64,000 bases of DNA from Neptunicella marina (lineage in GTDB: Bacteria > Pseudomonadota > Gammaproteobacteria > Enterobacterales > Alteromonadaceae), in contig NZ_JACNEP010000016.1 in the NCBI RefSeq assembly GCF_014270035.1, positions 1 to 64,000 on the forward strand. Direction: 5' to 3'. Positions within the stretch are counted from its first letter, which is position 1. Each line of letters begins with the position of its first letter. Of the stretch, positions 1-7,924 are shown piece by piece. The notes beneath the pieces are model-generated. The model had not been told where the DNA came from, searched no databases, and worked only from the letters and a program-made list of their open reading frames with translations. A program made the translations under genes and the position numbers.

Positions 1-62
1 TCGCATCTTAATTTTGAAAATGCAGGTTGCTAAACAGGTGGAGTCCATATACGTCGTGTTCG

Positions 63-105
63 GCCATTCGAAAGCCAAATCGATTTTGCCTAAAAGTCAG
101 AGTCG
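63..105 (+). repeat. Left copy of 43-bp imperfect inverted repeat
   Basis: This 43-bp stretch matches the reverse complement of 1735-1777 at 38 of 43 positions, and the inner 22 bases (84-105) match perfectly. The two copies face each other across the two integron-type cassettes. A short direct copy of GCTAAACAGG at 29-38 recurs at 1776-1786, inside a hairpin next to the right copy. Bases 1-268 carry no gene I can support. The repeat may be the end of a mobile unit or a dispersed chromosomal repeat; the window does not decide this. Confidence 0.7.
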
Positions 106-291
106 TATTAAGTCAGGCGTTGCCTGACTGGGTAACTCACCAAACATTCAGATTTATTCAGTTAACTCTTTAATTGGTAAAGCTTTTATTAATCTGATAC
201 TAATAAGTCAAAGGAAAAAACGTGACTGATTGCGGTAGAAAAACGACCCATTTTCTCAATATTAAGTTGTTAAGTGCCTTTGGGAGGCTCT

Positions 292-783
292 TTGGAAACA
301 TTAGACTATCTTAAAGATCGGTATGCCGAGGAGCTTTCTAGGTTTAATCATTTTGAAACCAAATGCTCCAAATTCTTGACGTTCATTACGGGCATTATTG
401 GTGGGATGACCGCATTTGCTTCTTTCACTAAAGAAACATTACTTATGCCAGAAACACCAATTGGATGGATTCAATTACTTTTATTTTGTTTATCCTTATT
501 CATAGCGATCTGCGCTTGGGGTCACTCGCTATTAGCTCTTCGAATCGGCAAATGCCCGATTCTACCAAAGAGTAAAGTCGCAGCGAGTTACATAAATAGA
601 GTAAGTGAAACCGAGCGTATCGAATACATATATGAGTGTTATGTCGATACTCTGGAGTTGTTGACGGAAGAAATTGACAAAAAATCACATAACTTAGAGC
701 TTGCGTATTCAGAACTAACTATGAGTGCATGGGGCTTAGGTATACTGGGATTCCTTACTATCTTTGTGGAGACTGCAAAATGA
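292..783 (+). CDS. Cassette-borne hypothetical membrane protein
   Basis: I do not recognise the family. The protein is about 163 residues from a TTG start at 292, chosen because GGGAGG (282-287) lies just upstream. A GTG at 274 is also in frame but falls inside the cassette core site. Two hydrophobic segments lie near residues 28-46 and 60-83, then a polar helical stretch, then a third hydrophobic stretch at the C-terminus (SAWGLGILGFLTIF). The arrangement of N-terminal helix, paired membrane segments and a long soluble helix resembles small membrane effectors, but no function is assigned. It sits in the first gene cassette, whose start core site GTTAAGTGCC (269-278) is complementary to GGCACTTAAC (878-887) at the head of the downstream attC. 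The stop overlaps the next small gene as ATGA, so the two are probably translated together. Confidence 0.7.
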   Translation: METLDYLKDRYAEELSRFNHFETKCSKFLTFITGIIGGMTAFASFTKETLLMPETPIGWIQLLLFCLSLFIAICAWGHSLLALRIGKCPILPKSKVAASYINRVSETERIEYIYECYVDTLELLTEEIDKKSHNLELAYSELTMSAWGLGILGFLTIFVETAK

Positions 784-878
784 CAAATCAAAAACCAGCA
801 AACAACAATCAAAAACCAGACACAACTGAGTATGCCAAGAGAGGCCAAGAGCCGGCTCAAAACCAGAAGAAAAAATAG
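780..878 (+). CDS. Small Asn/Gln/Lys-rich cassette protein (32 aa)
   Basis: This is a 32-residue ORF starting at the ATG of an ATGA overlap with the membrane-protein gene and ending immediately before the attC site. The product is hydrophilic and low in complexity, rich in Gln, Asn, Pro and Lys, with a basic C-terminus (QNQKKK). No domain is recognised. Support comes from the four-base overlap, which is typical of translational coupling, and from the ORF exactly filling the space up to attC. It could be the second member of a two-gene cassette, or a chance ORF. No Shine-Dalgarno sequence is needed if it is coupled. Confidence 0.45.
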   Translation: MTNQKPANNNQKPDTTEYAKRGQEPAQNQKKK

Positions 879-880
879 GC

Positions 881-1012
881 ACTTAACAAACGCATCAAGT
901 CGCGCGAGGGCTAGTTGGGACATCAAAACTACGTGGTGATTAGTTTTGGTGCTCAGCCCAAGTTTAACCAATCGCAGCTTAAGTTTTGCTGCCCCTTATG
1001 CGTGCGTTATGC
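881..1012 (+). repeat. attC site 1 (integron cassette recombination site)
   Basis: R'' is ACTTAAC (881-887), followed by the vibrio-repeat-like head AAACGCATCAAG. The site ends with ATGCGTGC and R' GTTATGC (1006-1012). The inner arm ACGCATCAAG pairs with CTTATGCGT near 996-1004 apart from one unpaired C, which is the expected extrahelical base of an attC. R'' is the exact complement of the core site at 269-275, as expected for one cassette. The site is 132 bp, within the range of long superintegron-type attC sites. Confidence 0.8.
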
Positions 1013-1029
1013 CAAACGAGGAGCATACC

Positions 1030-1563
1030 ATGTGCTTATCATTTGAATGGTTTGATGATTCATCAAACCGGAGGAAAAAGTGGGATGAAGAAGGCATATC
1101 ACTAAAAGAGGCAAAAGGTGCTCTTTATACGTATTACAGCACTGTCTACCCAATTGCCACAGAAATGGCCGAGTACATCTTTGAAAATTGGACAGCTCGC
1201 AGAGTAGCGATGCTCGATCAAGAAAGCAGAAAAATTCTCTTTGAAATATGGGATAAGCATTTATCCTATAATGAACCGATAGAGTCAGCAAAGGCCCCTG
1301 GTGGTTTTGAGTTCAAGGGTATACTTTTTGAATCTGGTACAAAGCTCCGTGTGAGAGACAACCCAAGTGACACGGCAGAAATAACCGAAAACGGTATCTT
1401 ATTCAGAGGGGAATATTTCACAAGCTTTTCCGCGGCAGCAAACATCGCAAGACCGCATACTCAAAACAATGGGTGGATTCAATGGGAGTACTTCGATCAG
1501 AAAGAAAGCCAATGGTTGCTTGTTGATCATAAAAGAAAAAATGCGCTTTCCGATCTGTTGTAA
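1030..1563 (+). CDS. Cassette-borne hypothetical protein, possible DUF4357/RAMA-like C-terminus
   Basis: The product is about 177 residues from an ATG at 1030, preceded by GAGGAG (1018-1023). Another in-frame ATG at 1009 lies in the attC core itself and is less likely. The N-terminal half is charged and helical. The C-terminal roughly 75 residues read as small beta strands with an SFSAAANIA element followed by NNGWIQWEYF. That pattern is reminiscent of the DUF4357/RAMA-type domains (S-x-S-A-A ... N-G-W-x-x-W) found near restriction-modification enzymes. The resemblance is inferred from the motif alone. The gene is the second cassette: TTATGCC at its start is complementary to GGCATAA right after its stop codon. 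No own promoter is evident, as is usual for cassettes. Confidence 0.7.
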   Translation: MCLSFEWFDDSSNRRKKWDEEGISLKEAKGALYTYYSTVYPIATEMAEYIFENWTARRVAMLDQESRKILFEIWDKHLSYNEPIESAKAPGGFEFKGILFESGTKLRVRDNPSDTAEITENGILFRGEYFTSFSAAANIARPHTQNNGWIQWEYFDQKESQWLLVDHKRKNALSDLL

Positions 1564-1565
1564 TG

Positions 1566-1662
1566 GCATAACAAACGCATTAAGGGTGGACGCAAGCTAG
1601 GTTGCGCTCATTCTTCGCTTAGTAAAGCCAAACCTTTTTCGCCACGTTTGCTGGCGTTAAGT
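1566..1662 (+). repeat. attC site 2, partly degenerate
   Basis: R'' GCATAAC (1566-1572) with the following AAACGCATTAAGG is a clear attC head, and it is complementary to the cassette start at 1006-1013. A core-like GTTAAGT closes the site at 1656-1662. Unlike attC1, the 3' half lacks a recognisable partner for ACGCATTAAG, so the right half looks diverged or replaced and the right boundary is uncertain. No further cassette follows. Confidence 0.65.
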
Positions 1663-1699
1663 AGATAAAATCAATTACTGAAAAGTCAAACTCCCTTTC

Positions 1700-2056
1700 A
1701 AAGCCAAGCGCCAGCTTGGCTTTTGGTTTTTCTGCGACTCTGACTTTTAGGCAAAAGCAAACTGGCTGTCGAATGGCTAAACAGGAGGTTTAGCCAAGGC
1801 CAATGCTTTGCATGGATAGCTGCCTTTGGCCGGTTCGATTAAAAGACAGCTTGGTTTTGGCGTTAAAAAGTAAGGGAGCAAAGGAGCTTTTGCCTATTTG
1901 GCTCCTTCCAAATAGGCTCGCGCCCATAGGACTGGGCGTGAAAACAATCATGAATGATGGCGATAAATTCAAATTTTGCGACTAAAGTCGCTCCTACAGC
2001 ACCTTCATTTGCTTACCGTGTCGGTCAAAAATATATTGCCCCGCAAGGATGCGGGG
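1700..2056. repeat. Cluster of short hairpins in a gene-free stretch
   Basis: The gap 1663-2142 holds no gene I can support but is dense in perfect stem-loops. They are AAAGCCAAGC/GCTTGGCTTT (1700-1723, followed by T-rich DNA, terminator-like), GGCTAAAC/GTTTAGCC (1775-1795), GCCTATTTGG/CCAAATAGGC (1892-1917), CGCCCA/TGGGCG (1921-1938), GCGAC-TAAA-GTCGC followed by TCCTACAG (1978-1999), and CCCCGC/GCGGGG (2039-2056). The 1978-1999 unit read on the minus strand (CTGTAGGAGCGACTTTAGTC) is the kind of REP-like palindrome scattered in many gammaproteobacteria. The stretch is best described as a repeat-rich scar next to the cassettes. Confidence 0.6.
1735..1777 (-). repeat. Right copy of 43-bp imperfect inverted repeat
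   Basis: This is the reverse complement of 63-105 with five mismatches, and the outer 22 bases (1735-1756) are identical. It overlaps the start of the hairpin at 1775-1795. Together the copies delimit a 1.7-kb segment containing both cassettes. Confidence 0.7.
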
Positions 2057-2142
2057 AGAATAAAGCTAGGGATGGCTGTGCGCCTGTAGAGGTGTTTCGC
2101 ATGGATGCGAGTTATAAGTATCAGGGATGATAAAACCAAAAA

Positions 2143-3009
2143 TCAGCAGATGATTTGCTGCAAAACATGCTGGTTTCCAGCTTCTACCACATGTCCTTGT
2201 GTTACTGCGGTTTCAACACAACAAAACGATAAATACCCATTATCTGGCATATCGGCCAGTGCTGCACTTTTTTCGGCCCAGGGGTTCCAGATCACCAGAC
2301 TGTCGTGGCCTTGGCTTAACACCTGAGTTTGTTGGCTGTTATCTAATTGGCTGTCGTTGATCACGACTTCGGGGCTTGGGGTTAATTGGATACGATCCAC
2401 TTCCTGGGCAAAACGATAGGGCACTGGGGTGGTTTTTTGTATGCCGTTATCGACTTTATCCAAATAATCGCCCTGTAAACCGGCTAATTGCACATTATCG
2501 ATGTGCGACACGGTGAAATAACTGTGCAGTGCGGCGTTGTAGCTAAAGGCTGTTTCACCTTTATTTTCGGTAATCAGCTTAATGGTTAAGGATTTACCGA
2601 CTGTGATTTGCAAGGTGAGTTCGGCGTGCCCTTCAAACCCTTCGCCTTTTGTGCTGGCCGGTTGCAGACTGATTTGGGTGCCTTTTTTATTGTCCGAGAC
2701 TGCCACCATATGCCAGGTTTGGGTACGCACATAACCATGTTGTGGGTAGGCAGCATTTGGTGCCTGATGCGGGCCAAACCATGGCCAGCAAATCGGAATG
2801 CCACCCCGAATGGCTTTAGTGCCATCCATAATCGCTGCCGGGCTCATATAGATGCGTTCACGGAGATCATGTTTGGGTTTAAAGCTAAGGATATGCGCGC
2901 CATATAAACTAAGTTCACAGCTTGCCAGTGCATTTTCAATTTTGATATGCGTAACGCCCTGTTTTTGCTGGCTGTTTAGGTGAGGGTGGGAGAGCAAGCT
3001 GTTGTTCAT
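2143..3009 (-). CDS. yeaD: Glucose-6-phosphate 1-epimerase (D-hexose-6-phosphate mutarotase)
   Basis: The product is predicted to interconvert the alpha and beta anomers of glucose 6-phosphate in the cytoplasm. It is a galactose-mutarotase-fold protein of about 288 residues from the ATG at 3009, which has an AGGGG upstream; an upstream extension to 3063 lacks this. Family signatures are visible: RGGIPICWPWFG, then YPQHGYVR carrying an active-site His, NAALHSYF with a second His, and a C-terminal CCVETA with the conserved Glu. It lies directly downstream of gapA, the same order as gapA-yeaD in E. coli, and is separated from it by a hairpin terminator that probably lowers read-through. Glycolytic context supports the sugar-phosphate role. 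Confidence 0.9.
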   Translation of the reverse strand: MNNSLLSHPHLNSQQKQGVTHIKIENALASCELSLYGAHILSFKPKHDLRERIYMSPAAIMDGTKAIRGGIPICWPWFGPHQAPNAAYPQHGYVRTQTWHMVAVSDNKKGTQISLQPASTKGEGFEGHAELTLQITVGKSLTIKLITENKGETAFSYNAALHSYFTVSHIDNVQLAGLQGDYLDKVDNGIQKTTPVPYRFAQEVDRIQLTPSPEVVINDSQLDNSQQTQVLSQGHDSLVIWNPWAEKSAALADMPDNGYLSFCCVETAVTQGHVVEAGNQHVLQQIIC

Positions 3010-3061
3010 TAAAAAGCCCCTAAAACGTTTGATTACCGGATCACATATTATCTGTCTGAAC

Positions 3062-3087
3062 AAAAAAGGCGACCTAAGGCCGCCTTT
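3062..3087 (-). terminator. Terminator after gapA
   Basis: On the minus strand AAAGGCG and CGCCTTT (3081-3087 and 3065-3071 in plus coordinates) form a stem, and the run of T that follows is read from the A-tract at 3062-3067. It lies between gapA and yeaD, so it may act as an attenuator inside the transcript. Confidence 0.75.
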
Positions 3088-3106
3088 ATTTTATATCTGA
3101 GTTGAA

Positions 3107-4361
<1,255 letters not shown>

Positions 4362-4748
4362 TTGAAATTAACAGAACAGCAATGGCGCGAACGTTTAAGT
4401 GATGAAGAATACCGTGTATGCCGCGAAAAGGGCACCGAACGCCCTTTTAGTGGTGACTTGCTGCACGAAAACGCGGATGGCATGTATGTGTGTAAATGCT
4501 GTGGTTCTGAGCTTTTTTCATCAGACACCAAATTTGATGCAGGCTGTGGTTGGCCATCGTTTTTTGCAGAATATGCCGATAATGTTGCGTATCACACAGA
4601 TACCAGCCATGGCATGATCCGTACTGAAATTACCTGTAAACATTGTGGCTGCCATTTAGGCCATGTATTTGACGATGGCCCTGAACCCACCGGCCAGCGT
4701 TTTTGTGTAAATTCAGTGTCGGTGAGTTTTAAACAAAAAAATTCATGA
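4362..4748 (+). CDS. msrB: Peptide-methionine (R)-S-oxide reductase
   Basis: It reduces the R-epimer of methionine sulfoxide in oxidised proteins, using thioredoxin. The SelR/MsrB domain fills the whole protein, about 128 residues. The zinc site is seen as CKCC (Cys44, Cys47) and CKHC (Cys92, Cys95), and the catalytic cysteine Cys115 sits in RFCVNS. The central GCGWPSF and GHVFDDGP motifs are intact. The start is a TTG at 4362 with GGGAG six bases upstream; a further in-frame TTG at 4338 has no such signal. It stands alone, divergent from gapA, and a hairpin with two G-U pairs at 4759-4787 may end its transcript. Confidence 0.93.
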   Translation: MKLTEQQWRERLSDEEYRVCREKGTERPFSGDLLHENADGMYVCKCCGSELFSSDTKFDAGCGWPSFFAEYADNVAYHTDTSHGMIRTEITCKHCGCHLGHVFDDGPEPTGQRFCVNSVSVSFKQKNS

Positions 4749-5109
4749 AAGTTATTTTCAGCGTGTCGATAAATCATCGGCATGCTGAGTTTAATCCTAT
4801 TTTGTTGCTGTGATGCAATTAACTCCTTCATCTTATTCATATTTTTAATTTTGTCTTTATGCTTTTTTCTTAAAGTGTTTGTGTTTTGCTGACGTTGAAC
4901 CATCGCCAAATAGCTAATGGCATGGCGTTAATTTAAGCAAATGACGTAACATTACTAAAATTATTCGTCTAACTTACTAATTTATAAGGATTTAGTAAGT
5001 TTTGTACAATTTTGCATCAGTGCCACCTTTGATTACAATGCGCGCGTTTTTGAGCCGGGAAGTTAATTCCCAATCCTGTGTAGCGTTAAATTAAAGGCAG
5101 ACAGCACAT
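4749..5109 (+). promoter_or_regulatory. Gap upstream of the long GAPDH: hairpin, 9-bp palindrome and promoter
   Basis: No gene is supported in these 361 bases. A 12-bp stem (4759-4770 with 4776-4787, two G-U pairs) follows msrB. A perfect 9-bp inverted repeat ACTTACTAA/TTAGTAAGT (4972-4980 and 4992-5000, 11-base loop) lies 11 bp before a good sigma-70 promoter: TTGCAT (5012-5017), 16-base spacer, TACAAT (5034-5039). Its position makes the palindrome a candidate operator for the GAPDH gene at 5110. Confidence 0.55.
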
Positions 5110-6549
5110 ATGAATCAGCAGTTAGAGCAGCAATTACAATCCAGTTGGCAGGAAAGGCAGGAATTTGCCGAGCAAATGCAACCGCTACTGGGGAAGTTAT
5201 TCCGGGATAAATCCGTTGATGTTTGTGTGTATGGTCGTTCACTGGTGGGGGCTACCACCATCGAAATTATTAAGGCGCATCGCACTGTGCGTCAGTACGA
5301 AGGTGAAAAGCTGCGCCTGCGTGAAACCTTTCCGTTTATTCAGGCATTAAGCCAGATGACGTTAGCCCCGAGCGAAATCGATGTGGGTAAACTGGCTTAT
5401 GAATACCACTTTAAAGGTCAAAACCAACACAGCATTGAGGCGTTTTTACAGCAAAAACTCAGCTCTGTGATGAGCGATGGCAGCAAGACGGAACCGCGTG
5501 ATGTGGTGCTGTATGGTTTTGGTCGTATTGGTCGTTTACTGGCGCGTTTGTTAATTGAAAAGCAGGGCAAAGGTCAGCAATTAAAATTAAAAGCGATTGT
5601 GGTGCGCGGCGGTAAAGACGGCGATTTGGAAAAACGCGCCAGCTTGTTGCGCCGTGATTCAGTACACGGACCTTTTAATGGCTCAATTACCGTTGATAAC
5701 GAACGTAATGCGATTAAAGCGAATGGTGCGTTTATTCAGGTTATTTATGCCAATAGCCCTGAAGACGTGGATTACACCCATTACGGCATTAACGATGCGA
5801 TTGTGATTGATAATACCGGCATCTGGCGTGATGAAGCGGGTCTCGGTCAGCATTTACACTGCAAAGGTGTCAGCAAGGTATTGTTAACTGCGCCGGGTAA
5901 AGGCGAGCTTAAAAACATTGTTTATGGTGTAAACCATGAGGACATCGCCGAATCGGATCGTATTTTATCGGCAGCCAGTTGTACTACCAACGCGATTACC
6001 CCGGTGCTTAAATTAATTGATGAAGAATATGGCATTGAAAATGGTCACGTGGAAACTGTGCACTCTTTTACCAATGACCAGCACTTAATCGATAACTTCC
6101 ACAAGGCCGAGCGCCGTGGTCGCAGTGCGGCGCTGAATATGGTGATCACCGAAACCGGTGCGGCCAAAGCCGTGGCAAAAGCCTATCCCAAACTGGCGGG
6201 TAAACTGACCGGTAACGCTATTCGGGTGCCGACACCTAATGTATCACTGGCGATTTTAAATCTGCAATTAAACAGTCAGAGTGATAAAGAACAGGTCAAT
6301 CAGTTTTTACGCGATGCAGCCTTGTTCAGCAATTTGCATCATCAGATTGATTATTCGGCGTCGACAGAAATTGTGTCCAGCGATTTGGTGGGCACACGAT
6401 TTACCTCTGTGGTTGATTCACAAGCGACCATTGTGGCAGATAACCGCGCGACCCTGTACATCTGGTATGACAATGAGTTTGGTTATAGCTGTCAGGTGAT
6501 GCGTGTGGCGGAAAAAATGGCTGGCGTAAACATTGTCAGTTTGCCTTAA
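5110..6549 (+). CDS. Long-form glyceraldehyde-3-phosphate dehydrogenase (GapB-like)
   Basis: A GAPDH of 479 residues, about 145 longer than GapA. The first roughly 130 residues are an extra helical domain with no known catalytic motif. The Rossmann motif GFGRIGR follows at 136-142, then SCTTNA with catalytic Cys291 and His318 in VETVHSF; WYDNEFGYS is near the C-terminus. All catalytic residues are present, so it should be active. Related long GAPDHs occur in Vibrio, Shewanella, Alteromonas and Pseudomonas and are usually thought to serve gluconeogenesis; cofactor preference cannot be read here. It is transcribed alone, from a promoter at 5012-5039 with a palindrome upstream, and ends at a strong terminator. 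Confidence 0.93.
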   Translation: MNQQLEQQLQSSWQERQEFAEQMQPLLGKLFRDKSVDVCVYGRSLVGATTIEIIKAHRTVRQYEGEKLRLRETFPFIQALSQMTLAPSEIDVGKLAYEYHFKGQNQHSIEAFLQQKLSSVMSDGSKTEPRDVVLYGFGRIGRLLARLLIEKQGKGQQLKLKAIVVRGGKDGDLEKRASLLRRDSVHGPFNGSITVDNERNAIKANGAFIQVIYANSPEDVDYTHYGINDAIVIDNTGIWRDEAGLGQHLHCKGVSKVLLTAPGKGELKNIVYGVNHEDIAESDRILSAASCTTNAITPVLKLIDEEYGIENGHVETVHSFTNDQHLIDNFHKAERRGRSAALNMVITETGAAKAVAKAYPKLAGKLTGNAIRVPTPNVSLAILNLQLNSQSDKEQVNQFLRDAALFSNLHHQIDYSASTEIVSSDLVGTRFTSVVDSQATIVADNRATLYIWYDNEFGYSCQVMRVAEKMAGVNIVSLP

Positions 6550-6570
6550 CGAGGTGACAACCTGGGGTTT

Positions 6571-6599
6571 AAAAGCCGGTTTTTAAACCGGCTTTTTTG
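6571..6599 (+). terminator. Terminator after the long GAPDH gene
   Basis: AAAAGCCGGTTT and AACCGGCTTTTTT form a near-perfect stem with a tiny TTA loop and a T-run, the textbook rho-independent form. Confidence 0.9.
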
Positions 6600-6731
6600 T
6601 GCACATTTTTTGTGTAGTAAAACCGTACTGGTTGAAAACTGTACATTTGACATCGCACATGAGGTAGTCGTGTCTGAACTATGCTAGATTAGCTGCCTTT
6701 AGTACTTGCAACTTCAACCAAAAGATTTCCA

Positions 6732-7859
6732 ATGAGAATAAGCAGCAATTTCGATAGCGGTAATATTGAAGTGATCAAGGCCGAGAGCGCCAGTGATATC
6801 CAATTACGCATCCGCAAAGACAATCAATCCGACTTTTATCAGTGGTTCCATTTCAGACTGGAAAGTACACCGTTTGTGCAACATACCATCAATATCCTTG
6901 AGCTGGATAAATCGGCTTATCCGGGTGGATGGGAAAATTATCAGGCAGTTGTATCCTACGATCGTCAGGAGTGGTTCCGTGTAGATACTGACTTTGACGG
7001 CAAAACCCTGACCATCACTCATACGCCAGAGCACGATGTATCCTATGTGGCTTATTTTGCGCCTTATTCCTACGAACGTCATCTGGATTTAATCAGCTGG
7101 GCACAAACTCAGTTTGATTGTCGCTTAGAACACTTAGGTGAAACCATCGATGGCCGTGATATGTCTTTGCTGATCATTGGTCAGCCGGAAGAAGGCAAAA
7201 AAGCCATTTGGATCACAGCGCGTCAGCATCCGGGTGAAACCATGGCGGAATGGTTGATTGAGGGAATGCTGGAACGTTTATTTGATGAAAACGACGGTAT
7301 TTCACGTTCTCTTCTAAATAAAGCCGTACTGTATGTGGTACCAAATATGAATCCGGATGGCTCAGCCCGCGGTCATTTACGTACCAACGCGGTAGGCAGC
7401 AATCTCAACCGCGAATGGGCGACACCCACTCTGGAGAAGAGCCCGGAAGTGTATTATGTGTTAAATAAAATGCAGCAAACTGGCGTAGACATGTTGTTGG
7501 ATGTACATGGTGATGAAGCGCTGCCATATAACTTTGTGGCAGGCAGTGAAGGCACACCAAGCTACAGTGCCAAACGTCAGGCACTGGAAAACGCGTTTAA
7601 ACAGGCGCTTTTACAGGTGACACCTGAGTTTCAGGATGAGTTTGGCTATGACAAAGATGCACCGGGCAAAGCAAATTTAACCGTGGGCAGCAACGCTGTA
7701 GCGGAAAAATTTGACTGTCTGTCTTATACACTGGAAATGCCCTTTAAAGATAATATAAACTTGCCCGATGCTGCTTATGGCTGGTCACCCCAGCGCAGTA
7801 AACAGTTGGGAGAAGATGTGCTCGTTGCGATCCATGCTGTCGTCGAGGACTTAAGATAA
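6732..7859 (+). CDS. M14-family zinc carboxypeptidase (cytosolic carboxypeptidase type)
   Basis: A 375-residue protein with the two-domain layout of bacterial cytosolic-carboxypeptidase relatives: an N-terminal beta-sandwich (about 1-110) and a catalytic M14 domain. The zinc ligands are in HPGE (His166, Glu169) and DVHGDE (His259). The NPDG (207-210) and NLNREW (224-229) substrate-binding motifs are present. The general base is Glu335 in YTLEMPF. There is no signal peptide, so it is cytoplasmic. In eukaryotes the family trims glutamate from tubulin; the bacterial substrate is unknown. It is a single gene with its own terminator-like hairpin downstream (7869-7890). Confidence 0.88.
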   Translation: MRISSNFDSGNIEVIKAESASDIQLRIRKDNQSDFYQWFHFRLESTPFVQHTINILELDKSAYPGGWENYQAVVSYDRQEWFRVDTDFDGKTLTITHTPEHDVSYVAYFAPYSYERHLDLISWAQTQFDCRLEHLGETIDGRDMSLLIIGQPEEGKKAIWITARQHPGETMAEWLIEGMLERLFDENDGISRSLLNKAVLYVVPNMNPDGSARGHLRTNAVGSNLNREWATPTLEKSPEVYYVLNKMQQTGVDMLLDVHGDEALPYNFVAGSEGTPSYSAKRQALENAFKQALLQVTPEFQDEFGYDKDAPGKANLTVGSNAVAEKFDCLSYTLEMPFKDNINLPDAAYGWSPQRSKQLGEDVLVAIHAVVEDLR

Positions 7860-7868
7860 TTACTGAAT

Positions 7869-7890
7869 AAGGTGGCCACTGGCCACCTTA
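7869..7890 (+). terminator. Hairpin after the M14 carboxypeptidase gene
   Basis: AAGGTGGCC and GGCCACCTT form a perfect 9-bp stem with a 3-base loop right after the stop codon. The following TATTACC is only weakly T-rich, so termination may be partial. Confidence 0.6.
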
Positions 7891-7924
7891 TTACCATAAC
7901 AATAAGTAAAATTAGGGGAATAAT

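Noticed and set aside
639..971. A 110-codon minus-strand ORF through cassette 1 and attC1
   Set aside because: It crosses the attC site and is antisense to the better-supported membrane-protein gene.
1803..1985. A 60-codon ORF and its mirror on the other strand in the hairpin cluster
   Set aside because: It runs across several perfect palindromes, has no ribosome-binding site and no recognisable protein pattern; both strands being open is a by-product of the inverted repeats.
4592..4909. A 105-codon minus-strand ORF over the msrB end and the following gap
   Set aside because: Its C-terminal half is antisense to conserved MsrB codons and the rest is AT-rich low-complexity Lys/Gln; there is no ribosome-binding site.
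7860..7924. A glycine riboswitch before the AGCS symporter
   Set aside because: The 65-bp leader is too short and holds only the terminator-like hairpin of the upstream gene.
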